From Candidatus Marithrix sp. (lineage in GTDB: Bacteria > Pseudomonadota > Gammaproteobacteria > Beggiatoales > Beggiatoaceae): DNA of 64,000 nt. The stretch's first letter is position 1. Each line of letters begins with the position of its first letter. The position numbers and the translations under genes are program-made. Below are positions 15,445 to 26,017 of this stretch, piece after piece. The notes below the pieces were generated by a model, which searched no databases, had not been told where the DNA came from, and was given only the letters and a program-made list of their open reading frames with translations. The stretch lies in the NCBI GenBank assembly GCA_016744775.1, contig JADGDS010000001.1, positions 223,628 through 287,627 of the forward strand, read 5' to 3'.

Positions 15445-17079
15445 CTATTTTACGGCTTCTTTCTCATAAATGTAATTTAAACTTCTTAAAGGTATAGATT
15501 CATTAGCAAGCGATAGTTCTTCTAACATATCATCCATAGTATCTATATCATAACCCATACTCTTTAAAAACAATTCATCTTCTGATGATAATTCATCGTC
15601 TGTTATCAACTGACTTTCTAAATTCAATAAATTATCCAAAGATACTTCACTATCTTCTGCTACTAATTCTAACGGATAATTATTATCAAAATCTGAAAAA
15701 TAGCATTCTTCACTCAAAGATAATGGTTCTTCATCTGCTTCAAATAGTTCCTCTTCTACTACAATAATTTCCTTATTAGCATCTAATAATTCTTCTTCTA
15801 AAGATAAAGTTGATTCTCCTTTTAAATACTTTTCTAATTCATCAGTAATTCCAGTTGACAAATCATCATTATCATCAGACTGATCCTCATTTCTAAAATC
15901 ATTTGCCGCTAATTGATAATTTATTGTGGATTCACTATCACTGGAACGCATTATTTTAATAATGAAAAATATTAGCAATAATAACAATGTCATCGCACCA
16001 ATACTTAACCAAGCTAGAGGTGAATTCAGCCATTCTGTTGTTACTTCTATAAAATTATTTTTATTCTCCTGTTGCTGTTTATTTAGTATATTATTTATAT
16101 CTATCTGTTTATTTAATTGGACTTGCAATTCTGATAATTGTTGATTTTGCAGTACAACCATCCGATTCATGTCATCCAACTGTTTCTTCATAGCTACTAA
16201 CAATTCATGATTTTTTGATAATTTTTGCTTTAAATAACCATTTTCAGATTCAATACTAGTATTTTTTTCTATCAGTTGATTAACTTGATCACGTAATTTT
16301 GTTAATTTTTGTGTCTGAATTTCAGCATCATTAACTATTTTTTCATCAGCTTTAGGCGTAGTAATATGCAATCGTGGTGATGAATCTACCGGGGGCATTA
16401 CTACTTTTTGTTTTACTTGAATTGTTTCTGGTGCGGTTTCTATATTTTCAGTTAAACTTGCACGATCAGTTATATATGTTGATTCGATATTTTTCCAATC
16501 TGGAATTTTTAATATTGCGCCAACCCTAAGCAAGTTCATATTTTTTCTAACAAAAGCATTTTTATTTTTCTGAAATATATCCAACATTTGCTGTCTTACA
16601 GTTTTTCCCTTGCCACGGGTTTTATCTGCTATTTTCCATAAACTATCATCCTGAGTAACCTGATAGGAATTCTCATTTTTTTTCTTCTTATATAATGGTG
16701 GATCTAATAATAGTGCATATTCACGTAAAATTCTCCCACCTGTCCAATTTAGTTGAATTAAAAAATTTAATACCCGTTCCTTAACGATTTCCTTACTCTT
16801 AATTTTTATTAAAGCAGAAGTATTATCAGTATTTTCAATAGCAAATTGTAGTTTTTCTAAAAATGCGACTGGTTTAATACCGGCTCTATTAAAATTACTA
16901 GTTGATGCAAGTTGAACTTTAAGACTAGAAATACTGTTCTTCGGAATAGATAAAACCTTTATTTCAGCATTTAAGGCTTCATTTAATTTAGAATTTAATG
17001 TAATATGACTTAATTCTAAAGCATAACTATTTGCAATAAAAAAGCTGGTTATTATTACATAGACTATATGTATCATCAA
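15445..17079 (-). CDS. fimV: FimV-like polar/pilus assembly protein with LysM domain
   Basis: FimV is an inner-membrane hub that anchors polar structures and supports type IV pili and type II secretion. The 544-residue protein has a signal peptide, the FimV N-terminal region (LELSHITLNSKLNEALNAEI), a LysM peptidoglycan-binding stretch near 135-195 (YQVTQDDSLWKIADKTRG), a coiled coil near 250-335, one membrane span (PLAWLSIGAMTLLLLLIFFI) and a strongly acidic cytoplasmic tail. It is shorter than the Pseudomonas protein. The fimV-asd-leuB order is conserved in gammaproteobacteria, which supports the call. Confidence 0.85.
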   Translation of the reverse strand: MMIHIVYVIITSFFIANSYALELSHITLNSKLNEALNAEIKVLSIPKNSISSLKVQLASTSNFNRAGIKPVAFLEKLQFAIENTDNTSALIKIKSKEIVKERVLNFLIQLNWTGGRILREYALLLDPPLYKKKKNENSYQVTQDDSLWKIADKTRGKGKTVRQQMLDIFQKNKNAFVRKNMNLLRVGAILKIPDWKNIESTYITDRASLTENIETAPETIQVKQKVVMPPVDSSPRLHITTPKADEKIVNDAEIQTQKLTKLRDQVNQLIEKNTSIESENGYLKQKLSKNHELLVAMKKQLDDMNRMVVLQNQQLSELQVQLNKQIDINNILNKQQQENKNNFIEVTTEWLNSPLAWLSIGAMTLLLLLIFFIIKIMRSSDSESTINYQLAANDFRNEDQSDDNDDLSTGITDELEKYLKGESTLSLEEELLDANKEIIVVEEELFEADEEPLSLSEECYFSDFDNNYPLELVAEDSEVSLDNLLNLESQLITDDELSSEDELFLKSMGYDIDTMDDMLEELSLANESIPLRSLNYIYEKEAVK

Positions 17080-17101
17080 TTTGGTTCCTTCTAAAAAATA
17101 A

Positions 17102-17164
17102 GCCCCCCTAACCCCCTAAAGGGGGGATATATTCCCCCCCCCTTTAGGGGGGGTTAGGGGGGCT
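17102..17164. repeat. Poly-C/poly-G fold-back repeat, copy 1
   Basis: CCCCCCTAACCCCCTAAAGG opens an inverted repeat that closes with the matching CCTTTAGGGGGGGTTAGGGG, in the gap between fimV and asd. The same TTAGGGGGG arm occurs at 21424-21446 and, as a full element, at 52055-52159. The runs could also form G-quadruplexes. It may terminate asd transcription before fimV. Confidence 0.65.
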
Positions 17165-17171
17165 TTATTAA

Positions 17172-18182
17172 TTAAGCTAAATAGTCTTGTATTAAAATTT
17201 CTGCAATTTGCACACTATTTAGTGCTGCACCTTTACGAATATTATCAGAAACTACCCATAAATTTAATCCACGTGGATGTGAAATATCCTCACGAATACG
17301 CCCCACAAAAACCGGATCTGTACCAGCTCCTTCAGTTACTGCGGTAGGATATTCATCCACAACAACTACACCGGGAGCATTTTGTAACACTTCACGCGCA
17401 TGTTCGACGCTAATTTTCTCACGAGTTTCAATATGCACCGCTTCAGAATGCCCATAAAATACCGGAATACGAACCGCAGTAGGATTTACTAAAATTTTAT
17501 CATCCTCAAAAATCTTTTGCGTTTCCCACACCATTTTCATTTCTTCCTTGGTATAACCATTTTCCATGAAAACATCAATATGTGGTAAAGCATTAAACGC
17601 TATTTGTTTTGGATAAACTTTCGCAGTAATCGGTTTAGCATTTAATAAATCAGCAGTTTGCTTAGCAAGCTCTTCAAGCGCATCTTTACCAGTGCCTGAA
17701 ACTGATTGGTAAGTTGCAACATTAATTCGTTCAATTCCTACTGCATCATAAATTGGCTTTAATGCTACCAACATTTGAATTGTAGAACAATTAGGATTTG
17801 CAATAATATTGCGTGGTTTATAGTTAGCGATAGCATGAGGATTAACTTCTGGCACCACCAAGGGAATCTCAGGATCACGGCGAAATTGTGAAGTATTATC
17901 TATAACGACACAACCAGCTTCACCAGCACGCGGTGCATAAATTGCTGAAACTGAGGCACCGGGTGAAAACAAAGCAATTTGTGCCTTAGAAAAATCAAAT
18001 TTAGCTAAATCACCAACAACTACAGATTTACCTTTAAACTGAATACGCTTACCAGCAGAACGCTCACTAGCTAAAGGATATAAATTATCCACTGGAAAAT
18101 CGCGCTCTTCCAAAATGGAAATCATGGTTTCACCAACTGCACCAGTAGCACCTACTACTGCAACATTAAACTTTTTAGTCAT
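17172..18182 (-). CDS. asd: Aspartate-semialdehyde dehydrogenase
   Basis: It reduces aspartyl phosphate to aspartate semialdehyde, the branch point to lysine, methionine and threonine. The 336-residue protein shows the NADP loop [12 protein letters not shown] at about 8-19, the catalytic cysteine in NPNCSTIQM near residue 130, and HSEAVHIET with the substrate-binding histidine. The start ATG overlaps the leuB stop as ATGA, so translation is coupled to leuB. The group leuD-leuB-asd reads in one direction. Confidence 0.97.
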   Translation of the reverse strand: MTKKFNVAVVGATGAVGETMISILEERDFPVDNLYPLASERSAGKRIQFKGKSVVVGDLAKFDFSKAQIALFSPGASVSAIYAPRAGEAGCVVIDNTSQFRRDPEIPLVVPEVNPHAIANYKPRNIIANPNCSTIQMLVALKPIYDAVGIERINVATYQSVSGTGKDALEELAKQTADLLNAKPITAKVYPKQIAFNALPHIDVFMENGYTKEEMKMVWETQKIFEDDKILVNPTAVRIPVFYGHSEAVHIETREKISVEHAREVLQNAPGVVVVDEYPTAVTEGAGTDPVFVGRIREDISHPRGLNLWVVSDNIRKGAALNSVQIAEILIQDYLA

Positions 18183-19258
18183 TTATTTTCCTTAACTGCT
18201 GCAACTACAGCATCACCCATTTCACTAGTAGTTACTAATTTTGTGTTTTCACTTACAATATCTTGAGTGCGTAAACCATCTTGTAAAACCTTACTGACAG
18301 CATTTTCAATTCGTTCAGCAAATGTCTCTTGATTAAAACTATAACGTAATAACATCGCAACTGATAAAATTGTAGCCAAAGGATTAGCAAGATTTTTTCC
18401 AGCAATATCAGGAGCTGAACCATGTATTGGTTCATACATACCTTTATTATTAGCATCTAAAGACGCAGAAGGTAACATCCCAATCGAACCAGTTAATTGA
18501 GAAGCAAGATCAGACAAAATATCACCAAACATATTAGTTGTGACTATCACATCAAATTGTTTAGGTTCACGTACCAATTGCATAGCAGCATTATCAACAT
18601 ACATATGACTAAGTTCCACATCTGGATAATCCTTACTCACAGTTGTTACCACTTCACGCCATAACTCAGTAGATTCTAATACATTAGCTTTATCTACAGA
18701 ACAAAGGCGTTTATCTCGCTTATTAGCACTATCAAAAGCTACTCGCGCAATTCGTTCAATTTCAGTTTCACTATAAACTAAAGTATTAAAACCTTGTCTT
18801 TCACCACTATCGAGAGTACGAACACCTCGTGGTTGCCCAAAATAAATACCACCAGTTAATTCACGTACTATTAGTAGATCTAAATTCTCTACCACTTCAG
18901 CTTTTAAAGTTGACGCTGAAGCTAATTCAGGAAATAACAAAGCTGGTCTTAAATTAGCAAATAGTTCAAGTTCTGAACGCAAACCTAATAAACCCTTTTC
19001 AGGGCGAATAGCAATATCTAACTGTTCCCATTTATATCCACCTACCGCGCCTAATAAAACCGCATCAGCTTGTTTTGCTAAAGCCAAAGTTTCGGCTGGT
19101 AAAGGCTGCCCAGTAGCATCAATAGCAGCACCGCCTACCAAAGCTTGTTCTAACTCTACATCTAAACCATCTTGTTGTAAAACTTCTAATACCTTAATAG
19201 CCTCAGCTATTATCTCTGGACCAATTCCATCACCGGGTAAAATTGCAATCGTTTTCAT
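18179..19258 (-). CDS. leuB: 3-isopropylmalate dehydrogenase
   Basis: It carries out the NAD-dependent oxidative decarboxylation step of leucine synthesis. The 359-residue length is standard. LPGDGIGPE near the start, [13 protein letters not shown] near 140, the metal and substrate aspartates in [20 protein letters not shown] near 240, and [18 protein letters not shown] near 278 are all present. Its ATG overlaps the leuD stop as ATGA and its stop overlaps the asd start in the same way. Confidence 0.98.
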   Translation of the reverse strand: MKTIAILPGDGIGPEIIAEAIKVLEVLQQDGLDVELEQALVGGAAIDATGQPLPAETLALAKQADAVLLGAVGGYKWEQLDIAIRPEKGLLGLRSELELFANLRPALLFPELASASTLKAEVVENLDLLIVRELTGGIYFGQPRGVRTLDSGERQGFNTLVYSETEIERIARVAFDSANKRDKRLCSVDKANVLESTELWREVVTTVSKDYPDVELSHMYVDNAAMQLVREPKQFDVIVTTNMFGDILSDLASQLTGSIGMLPSASLDANNKGMYEPIHGSAPDIAGKNLANPLATILSVAMLLRYSFNQETFAERIENAVSKVLQDGLRTQDIVSENTKLVTTSEMGDAVVAAVKENK

Positions 19259-19896
19259 TTATTAAATATCCAAGGTTCCGTTTGTTTACGCCGCTGTTCA
19301 TAGGCTGTAATTTCATTAGTATATTGTAAAGTTATTCCTATATCATCTAAACCATTAATCAAACAATGCTTTCTAAAAGCATCAACTGTAAAATTAAAAA
19401 CTTCCCCATTTGGAGTAGTTATAGTTTGCGTTTCTAAGTCAATAGTAAGTTTATAATCTGGAGTCGATTCAACCGCCTTAAACAAACCATCAAGCTGATT
19501 TTCATCTAAAATAATTGGCAAAATACCATTTTTAAAACAATTATTATAAAAAATATCAGCAAAACTAGGAGCGATAACCGCCTGAAAACCATAATCTAAC
19601 AAAGCCCAAGGCGCATGTTCACGACTTGAACCACAACCAAAATTACGACGCGCTAATAAAATTTCCGCGCCCTGATAACGAGGCAGATTAAGTATAAAAT
19701 CAGTATTTAAAGGGCGATTAGTACAATCTTGCCCCGGCTCACCATGATCTAAATACCGCCACTCATCAAATAAATTTGGACCAAAACCACTACGATGAAT
19801 GGACTTTAAAAACTGTTTAGGAATAATAGCATCAGTATCGACATTTGCTCGATCCAAAGGTGCTACTAAACCTGTTAAAATTGTAAATTTTTGCAT
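19255..19896 (-). CDS. leuD: 3-isopropylmalate dehydratase small subunit
   Basis: With LeuC this forms isopropylmalate isomerase of leucine synthesis. The 213-residue product has [15 protein letters not shown] near the start and the swivelling-domain motif [19 protein letters not shown] near 85-105. The large subunit leuC, usually immediately upstream, is missing; tyrS occupies that place and ends 9 bases before leuD. LeuC must be encoded elsewhere. Confidence 0.97.
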   Translation of the reverse strand: MQKFTILTGLVAPLDRANVDTDAIIPKQFLKSIHRSGFGPNLFDEWRYLDHGEPGQDCTNRPLNTDFILNLPRYQGAEILLARRNFGCGSSREHAPWALLDYGFQAVIAPSFADIFYNNCFKNGILPIILDENQLDGLFKAVESTPDYKLTIDLETQTITTPNGEVFNFTVDAFRKHCLINGLDDIGITLQYTNEITAYEQRRKQTEPWIFNK

Positions 19897-19905
19897 TAAT
19901 TATTA

Positions 19906-21105
19906 TTACTTCTCACTCACCGAAACCCGTGCAAAGCGACGTTTTCCGACTTGATAAACATGTTCTGAATTACTAGGAATTTTCAAATTACGATCACTAA
20001 CCCGCTCACCATCAATTCTAACCGCACCTTGCTTAATCATACGCATTGCATCTGATGTGCTTGGAGTTAAGCCAGCGTCTTTGAGTAAATTAGCAATCGG
20101 TATTTGTTGTGCTACTAAAGTAATTTCTGGCATATCTGCTGGCATTTGCCCTTTTTTAAACCTAGCTACAAATTGTTCATAAGCATCTTTTGCCGCTGCA
20201 CGACTATGAAAACGTTCAACAATTTCCTGAGCAAATTGTACCTTAATATCACGTGGATTTGCACCATCATCTACCGATTGTTTCCAATTTCTAATTTCTA
20301 CCGGCGTTTTAAAACTCAATAAATCTATATAACGCCACATCAATGTATCAGAAATTGACATTAATTTACCAAACATCTCATTTGCTGGCTCATCAATACC
20401 AATATAATTATTTAAAGATTTAGACATTTTTTGTACACCATCTAAGCCTTCTAAAATCGGCATCATTAAAACGACTTGTGGAGTTTGCCCCTCACTTTTT
20501 TGCAATTCACGCCCAACCAATAAATTAAATTTCTGATCAGTGCCGCCTAATTCAACATCAGCTTTTAACATTACTGAATCATAGCCTTGAATTAATGGAT
20601 ATAAAAACTCATGAATAGCAATAGCCTGCCCATTAGTATAACGCTTATGAAAATCATCGCGCTCTAACATCCGTGCAACAGTATGTTTAGCCGCTAGCTG
20701 AATTAAATCGCTAGCTGACATTTTATTCATCCACTCAGAATTAAAACAAATCTGAGTTGTATCTGGATCAAGAATCTTATAAATTTGTTCTTGATAGCTG
20801 CGAGCATTTTCTATGACTTGCTCAGGTGATAAAGCTTGACGAGTGACATTTTTGCCGGTTGGATCACCAATCATGCCAGTAAAATCACCAATTAAAAATA
20901 AAATTTTATGACCTAATTGTTGAAAAGTTCGTAGTTTATTTAATAATACCGTATGTCCTAAATGTAGATCAGGAGCAGTAGGATCAAAACCAGCCTTAAT
21001 ACGTAAAGGCTTATCCGCTGCTAATTTAGTACGTAATTCGTCTTCAACTAATATTTCAGAACAACCTTGTTTGATTTGTTCTAATTTTTCTGTTATATTT
21101 AACAT
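19906..21105 (-). CDS. tyrS: Tyrosyl-tRNA synthetase
   Basis: It charges tRNA-Tyr. The 399-residue enzyme has the class I signatures HLGHTVLL near residue 47 and KMSKS near residue 231, and a C-terminal S4 RNA-binding domain ([16 protein letters not shown]). The HLGH form and length fit the TyrZ-like branch. It seems co-transcribed with leuD-leuB-asd, since the gaps are under 10 bases. The odd pairing of a tRNA synthetase with leucine genes suggests that a single promoter upstream of 21105 drives all four. Confidence 0.97.
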   Translation of the reverse strand: MLNITEKLEQIKQGCSEILVEDELRTKLAADKPLRIKAGFDPTAPDLHLGHTVLLNKLRTFQQLGHKILFLIGDFTGMIGDPTGKNVTRQALSPEQVIENARSYQEQIYKILDPDTTQICFNSEWMNKMSASDLIQLAAKHTVARMLERDDFHKRYTNGQAIAIHEFLYPLIQGYDSVMLKADVELGGTDQKFNLLVGRELQKSEGQTPQVVLMMPILEGLDGVQKMSKSLNNYIGIDEPANEMFGKLMSISDTLMWRYIDLLSFKTPVEIRNWKQSVDDGANPRDIKVQFAQEIVERFHSRAAAKDAYEQFVARFKKGQMPADMPEITLVAQQIPIANLLKDAGLTPSTSDAMRMIKQGAVRIDGERVSDRNLKIPSNSEHVYQVGKRRFARVSVSEK

Positions 21106-21154
21106 AATAAATTATTAATATATTTTAAATGCTTATTTTAACATAAGTAAAATT

Positions 21155-21436
21155 ATGAAAAATTTCAGATATTCTGGCATTGAGGTGGATCCACTTACTG
21201 GTTTTAAAAAAAAAACTCTCAAGTGTATCTTTAACTCAGAGCCTAAAAATGGAAAACCATTTAAAATAGTAAATGATGATAATAGTTTTTTTGACTATAC
21301 TTTTATTAAACTATTTTATCATCGTTTACTTTTTAAGATAAAAGTACATCCCAATTATCATCGTTACAAATTTATAATACAAGCTAAGAAATTAAAAATA
21401 AGAACCAAAATTTCGCGCCTATTAAAGGGGGGTTAG
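21155..21436 (+). CDS. Small basic hypothetical protein
   Basis: A 93-residue, lysine-rich frame divergent from tyrS. It has no signal peptide, membrane span or recognised domain; FRYSGIEVDPLTGF near the start is its most distinctive stretch. The final residues (LLKGG) and stop are supplied by half of a poly-G repeat (21424-21446), so the original C-terminus may have been replaced. No good ribosome binding site precedes the ATG. It may be a real small gene or a relic. Confidence 0.35.
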   Translation: MKNFRYSGIEVDPLTGFKKKTLKCIFNSEPKNGKPFKIVNDDNSFFDYTFIKLFYHRLLFKIKVHPNYHRYKFIIQAKKLKIRTKISRLLKGG

Positions 21437-21492
21437 GGGGGATTTTTTATGATACAGCGATTAAAGCTGACAAGTTTTAAAAACCTGTCAGA
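21424..21492. repeat. Poly-G half repeat and ACCTGACAGG fold-back, copy 2
   Basis: Bases 21424-21446 carry one arm of the TTAGGGGGG repeat. Bases 21466-21492 are a diverged copy of the GACAGGTTTT/AAAACCTGTC inverted repeat seen at 1681-1715. Together they fill the gap behind clpA, where they may stop transcription. Confidence 0.55.
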
Positions 21493-21498
21493 TTTATA

Positions 21499-23763
21499 TT
21501 AATTTTGAGCTAATTCCGCTGTTTTTACATTTTCTTCAAACACAAAATGTAATTTATTATCAAGTTCATGGACTTTTACATGTCCACCATTTTCCAATTT
21601 ACCAAATAGCAGTTCTTCGGCTAATGGCTTTTTGATCCTTTCTTGGATTATACGCGCCATTGGTCTAGCTCCCATTTTAGGATCATAACCTCGCTTGGCT
21701 AACCAACGTCGTGCTGCTTCATCGATTTCAATTGTTACTTGTTTTGCTTCTAATTGACTTTCTAATTCAATTATGAATTTATCAACTACATGCGCTATAT
21801 GTTCAGGGCTTAATGCTTTAAATTGTACAATTGTATCTAAACGATTGCGGAATTCAGGAGAAAATGTGCGCTTAATTACTTCCATTGCATCAGTCGAATG
21901 ATCTTGACTTTTAAATCCTATTGATGCTCGGCTAGCCTGTTCAGCACCGGCATTAGTTGTCATGATAATAATTACCTGACGGAAATCGGTTTTACGTCCA
22001 TTAGTATCCGTCAATGCACCATGATCCATTACTTGTAATAATAGATTAAAAACATCAGGATGGGCTTTTTCGATTTCATCTAATAATAAAACTGCATGAG
22101 GATTTTTATTAACAGCTTCAGTCAGTAAACCACCTTGATCAAAACCAACATAACCCGGAGGCGCACCAATTAAACGAGATACAGTATGCCGCTCCATATA
22201 TTCTGACATATCAAAGCGAATTAATTCGATGCCCATCATACGTGCTAATTGGCGTGTGACTTCAGTTTTACCTACTCCCGTGGGTCCTGCAAATAAAAAT
22301 GAACCTACTGGTTTTTCCTCATTACCTATACCAGAACGTGACATTTTTATAGCGGTGGTTAAGCCTTTAATTGCATCATCTTGACCATATACCACCATTT
22401 TTAAATCGCGTTCCAGATTTCTAAGAGTTTCCTTATCTGATAACGATACATTTTTAGCTGGAATTCGAGCAATTTTGGCTATCAGATTTTCAATCTCAGT
22501 AACACCAATGACGCTTTTAGGTTTTAACTTTAAACGTTGAGTTGCTCCGGCTTCATCAATTACATCAATTGCTTTATCAGGTAAATGTTTATCATTTATA
22601 TATTTTGCAGATAATTCAGCGGCAGCAGATAAGGAACTTGGAGAATATTTGATATGATGGTGCTTTTCATAGCGTGACTTTAAGCCTTTTAAAATTTCTA
22701 TGGTTTCTTCAACCGAAGGCTCATTGATGTCGATTTTTTGAAAGCGGCGTGATAAAGCTCGATCTTTTTCAAAAATTCCACGAAATTCTTGGTAAGTAGT
22801 TGATCCTATACATTTCAATTCACCAGATGCCAATCCCGGTTTAATTAAATTTGAAGCATCTACCGCGCTACCAGACGCTGAACCAGCTCCAATTATAGTA
22901 TGAATTTCATCAATAAATAAAACAGCACCTTCTTGTTGTTTTAATTGAGATAAAACACCTTTTAAACGTTTTTCAAAATCACCACGATATTTAGTACCAG
23001 CTAATAATGCACCTACATCTAAGGAATAGATTATATTATCGGCTAAAATTGTTGGAACTTGTTTATCTACAATTAACTTTGCTAAACCTTCAGCAACTGC
23101 GGTTTTACCTACACCTGCCTCACCAACATATAAAGGATTATTTTTACGCCTACGACATAAAATTTGTAGAGTTCGTTCAATCTCTTTGTCTCGCCCTATT
23201 AATGGATCTATTTTTCCTGCTTTAGCTTGTTCATTGAGATTAATAGCATAAGTATCTAATGGACTTTTTTTGGGTTTTTCTTCAAATTCTTCATCCTCTT
23301 CTTCGTAAAAAGGATTTTCTTCATTATCATTGAGTTTTGAAATACCATGAGAAATGAAATTGACTGCATCGAGGCGGGTAATATTTTGTGTATCGAGAAA
23401 ATAGACTGCCTGTGATTCACGTTCTGAAAATATTGCTACTAATACATTGGCACCGCTAACTTCTTTTTTACCAGATGATTGTATATTAAAAAGAGCCCTT
23501 TGCATGACTCGTTGAAAACCGATTGTGGTTTGTATATCTTCTTGCCTATCTATCGGAAGTTTCGGAATCATTTGTTCTAAAAATTGAGATAAATCTTGTT
23601 TAAGTAAATCCATCTCCACGCCACACGCATTTAAAACTTTAACAGCCGAACTATTTTCTAATAATGATAATAATAAATGTTCAACTGTGATAAATTCATG
23701 TCGTTGTTGACGCGCTATGTTATAGACACTGTTTAAGTTTTGTTCAAGTTCTTTATTTAACAT
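21499..23763 (-). CDS. clpA: ATP-dependent Clp protease ATPase subunit ClpA
   Basis: This AAA+ unfoldase feeds substrates into ClpP. The 754-residue protein has the Clp N-domain (1-140), an acidic linker (NPFYEEEDEEFEE), the first AAA module with Walker A GEAGVGKT near 214, and the second with GPTGVGKTEVTRQ near 493, followed by the GARPMARIIQ sensor-2 region. It lies 14 bases downstream of clpS, its N-end-rule adaptor, as in most gammaproteobacteria. Confidence 0.98.
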   Translation of the reverse strand: MLNKELEQNLNSVYNIARQQRHEFITVEHLLLSLLENSSAVKVLNACGVEMDLLKQDLSQFLEQMIPKLPIDRQEDIQTTIGFQRVMQRALFNIQSSGKKEVSGANVLVAIFSERESQAVYFLDTQNITRLDAVNFISHGISKLNDNEENPFYEEEDEEFEEKPKKSPLDTYAINLNEQAKAGKIDPLIGRDKEIERTLQILCRRRKNNPLYVGEAGVGKTAVAEGLAKLIVDKQVPTILADNIIYSLDVGALLAGTKYRGDFEKRLKGVLSQLKQQEGAVLFIDEIHTIIGAGSASGSAVDASNLIKPGLASGELKCIGSTTYQEFRGIFEKDRALSRRFQKIDINEPSVEETIEILKGLKSRYEKHHHIKYSPSSLSAAAELSAKYINDKHLPDKAIDVIDEAGATQRLKLKPKSVIGVTEIENLIAKIARIPAKNVSLSDKETLRNLERDLKMVVYGQDDAIKGLTTAIKMSRSGIGNEEKPVGSFLFAGPTGVGKTEVTRQLARMMGIELIRFDMSEYMERHTVSRLIGAPPGYVGFDQGGLLTEAVNKNPHAVLLLDEIEKAHPDVFNLLLQVMDHGALTDTNGRKTDFRQVIIIMTTNAGAEQASRASIGFKSQDHSTDAMEVIKRTFSPEFRNRLDTIVQFKALSPEHIAHVVDKFIIELESQLEAKQVTIEIDEAARRWLAKRGYDPKMGARPMARIIQERIKKPLAEELLFGKLENGGHVKVHELDNKLHFVFEENVKTAELAQN

Positions 23764-23777
23764 ATTTAAAGCCTCAC

Positions 23778-24095
23778 TTATACTTCTTCCATTATAGACA
23801 TAAGAGGATGCTCATTTTCACGAGCATAATTATTAATTTGAACAACTTTAGTTTCAGCAATATCACGACTATAAGTGCCACAAATACCTTTGCCTTGACT
23901 ATGTACTTGTAACATCACATTAGTGGCTTTTTCTTGATTCATATTAAAAAATATTTTTAATATATGAACCACAAATTCCATTGGTGTATAGTCATCGTTT
24001 AATAAGATAACCTTATATAATTTTGGTCGTTTAAGTTTTGGTTGTGCTTTTTCAACAACAGTATCGTTATCACTATTATCAGATAAATATGCCAT
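23778..24095 (-). CDS. clpS: ATP-dependent Clp protease adaptor ClpS
   Basis: ClpS recognises N-degrons and delivers them to ClpA. The 105-residue length is normal. VILLNDDYTPMEFVVHIL (substrate pocket) near 30-47, NMNQEKATNVMLQVHSQGKG and the conserved AETKV are diagnostic. A disordered, charged N-terminal tail of about 25 residues is expected in this family. It is first in the clpSA operon, divergent from the RDD gene. Confidence 0.97.
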   Translation of the reverse strand: MAYLSDNSDNDTVVEKAQPKLKRPKLYKVILLNDDYTPMEFVVHILKIFFNMNQEKATNVMLQVHSQGKGICGTYSRDIAETKVVQINNYARENEHPLMSIMEEV

Positions 24096-24139
24096 TTTAT
24101 TATATCATTTCTTAATGTAAAAATGAAAATCCTTTAATT

Positions 24140-24538
24140 ATGTTAGTAGAAAAAATTTCTAAAATTAGTTTGTTACGCCGTTTTATTGCAATAATATATG
24201 ACACTTTATTATTATTTTCAATATTATTTTTTGCTGCTGCTCTGGTGATGCCAATTACTAATGGAAAAATTAGCGTTTTATATCAATTATATTTGTTTAT
24301 AGTATGTTTTTTCTATTTTTCAATATCTTGGAAACGTGGTGGACAAACTGTGGGTATGAAAGCATGGCGAATTAAGTTACAATCAACTAATGAACAAGCG
24401 GTTACTTGGCAACAAGTGACTATACGTTTTTTCATGGCAATAATCTCATGGATTACAGTAGTGGGATTTTTTTGGGCTTGGCATGATTCGGTCTCAAATA
24501 CACAGTTAATATTATTACCTCATAAAAAAAAGAAATAA
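24140..24538 (+). CDS. RDD-family membrane protein
   Basis: The 132-residue protein has three to four hydrophobic segments and the RDD-family pattern: LLRRFIAIIYDTLLLFSILF (the R and D of the motif), WKRGGQTVGMKAWRIKL and VTIRFFMAIISW. Some RDD proteins act in ion transport or stress tolerance, but the function here is unknown. The symporter gene follows 3 bases later, so the two are probably translated from one mRNA. Confidence 0.85.
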   Translation: MLVEKISKISLLRRFIAIIYDTLLLFSILFFAAALVMPITNGKISVLYQLYLFIVCFFYFSISWKRGGQTVGMKAWRIKLQSTNEQAVTWQQVTIRFFMAIISWITVVGFFWAWHDSVSNTQLILLPHKKKK

Positions 24539-24541
24539 TTT

Positions 24542-25882
24542 ATGGAATTGTTAAGCGAATATATTAAAGCACTGAATGCTATTGTTTGGGGCACTCCAAT
24601 GTTGGTACTTATTTTAGGTACTGGTATTTATTTAATGTTAGGTTTACGATTGATACCCTTTCGTAAATTAATCTATGGTTTTGTCATGCTATGGCGTGGT
24701 CGTAAGCATAGTGGTGAGGGTGATATTAGTCCTTTTAATGCTTTGATGACTTCATTAGCGGCAACTATTGGTACAGGTAATATTGCCGGTGTAGCCACAG
24801 CAATTTTTCTAGGTGGGCCGGGAGCCTTATTTTGGATGTGGTTTACCGCCTTCTTAGGTATGGCAACTAAATATGCTGAAGCTGTATGTGCTGTACATTA
24901 TCGCGAAACTGATAAAGCTGGTAATCATATTGGTGGTCCAATGTATTATATTAAAAATGGTTTAAAGAGTCATTGGGCTTGGTTGGGTACCACATTTGCC
25001 ATTTTTGGTATGATTGCAGGTTTTGGTATTGGTAATACAGTACAAGCAAATTCAGTTGCTGATGTCTTAAATTCTTCATTTAATATTCCTCATTGGCTAA
25101 CTGGTGTAACATTGGCTGTGTTAGTAGGAGCGGTATTAATTGGTGGTATTCGTAGGATTGCAGACATAGCAGGTAAATTGGTACCTTTTATGGCTGTTGC
25201 TTATGTAGGCGGTAGTTTAAGTATTTTATTCATTCATTCAGCAGAAATTCCTGCCGCTTTAGAGTTAATTATTACTAGTGCTTTTACACCAGTTGCTGCT
25301 ACTGGCGGATTTGTAGGAGCAACTGTTTGGGCTGCGATTCGTTTTGGGGTTGCACGGGGTATTTTTTCTAATGAAGCTGGTTTGGGTAGCGCACCAATTG
25401 CTCAAGCCGCAGCGGCAACTAATAGTCCTGTAAAACAAGGTGTTATTGCCATGTTAGAAACATTCATTGATACGCTTATTGTGTGTACTGTTACTGGTTT
25501 AGTAATTATTATTTCAGGTGTTTGGACAACTGGTATTACTGGCGCATCCTTATCTGCTGCTGCATTTGAACATGCTTTGCCTAATTTTGGAGGCTATATT
25601 GTAACATTTGGTTTAACTGTATTTGCATTTACAACTTTATTAGGTTGGAGTTTTTATGGTGAAAAATGTGTGCAGTATTTATTTGGATTTGATTCTATAA
25701 AATTTTTTAGAATCTTATGGATCATAGTGATACCAATTGGCGCAGTTGGTCAATTAGAATTTATCTGGTTGGTTGCGGATACGCTGAATGCTTTAATGGC
25801 GATTCCTAATTTAATTGCATTGCTGTTACTCAGCCCTGTGGTTTTTAAACTAACTCGTGATTATTTTGCGGCTGCACATTAA
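24542..25882 (+). CDS. Sodium:alanine (AGCS-family) symporter
   Basis: It imports small neutral amino acids (alanine or glycine) with Na+ across the inner membrane. The 446-residue protein has about ten membrane spans and the AGCS signatures FNALMTSLAATIGTGNIAGV, GGPGALFWMWFTAFLGMATKY and FSNEAGLGSAPIAQAAA. The shared operon with the RDD gene suggests joint use. A strong hairpin follows at 25932. Confidence 0.95.
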   Translation: MELLSEYIKALNAIVWGTPMLVLILGTGIYLMLGLRLIPFRKLIYGFVMLWRGRKHSGEGDISPFNALMTSLAATIGTGNIAGVATAIFLGGPGALFWMWFTAFLGMATKYAEAVCAVHYRETDKAGNHIGGPMYYIKNGLKSHWAWLGTTFAIFGMIAGFGIGNTVQANSVADVLNSSFNIPHWLTGVTLAVLVGAVLIGGIRRIADIAGKLVPFMAVAYVGGSLSILFIHSAEIPAALELIITSAFTPVAATGGFVGATVWAAIRFGVARGIFSNEAGLGSAPIAQAAAATNSPVKQGVIAMLETFIDTLIVCTVTGLVIIISGVWTTGITGASLSAAAFEHALPNFGGYIVTFGLTVFAFTTLLGWSFYGEKCVQYLFGFDSIKFFRILWIIVIPIGAVGQLEFIWLVADTLNALMAIPNLIALLLLSPVVFKLTRDYFAAAH

Positions 25883-25931
25883 GAATTAGCGTCAATGCTG
25901 GTAATCTAAATATCATTTTGCCTTTAAAGGG

Positions 25932-25958
25932 GGAAATACTTTTTTTTAGAGTATTTCC
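25932..25958 (+). terminator. Terminator-like hairpin after the AGCS symporter
   Basis: GGAAATACT and AGTATTTCC form a perfect 9-bp stem around a T-rich loop, about 50 bases after the symporter stop and between convergent genes. A broken piece of the CTCGTTCCCA repeat follows at once. Confidence 0.5.
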
Positions 25959-26017
25959 TCGTTCCCATGTCGAGTATAATAAAACCTAATAAATTTATTT
26001 AAAATTCGTTGTACTCA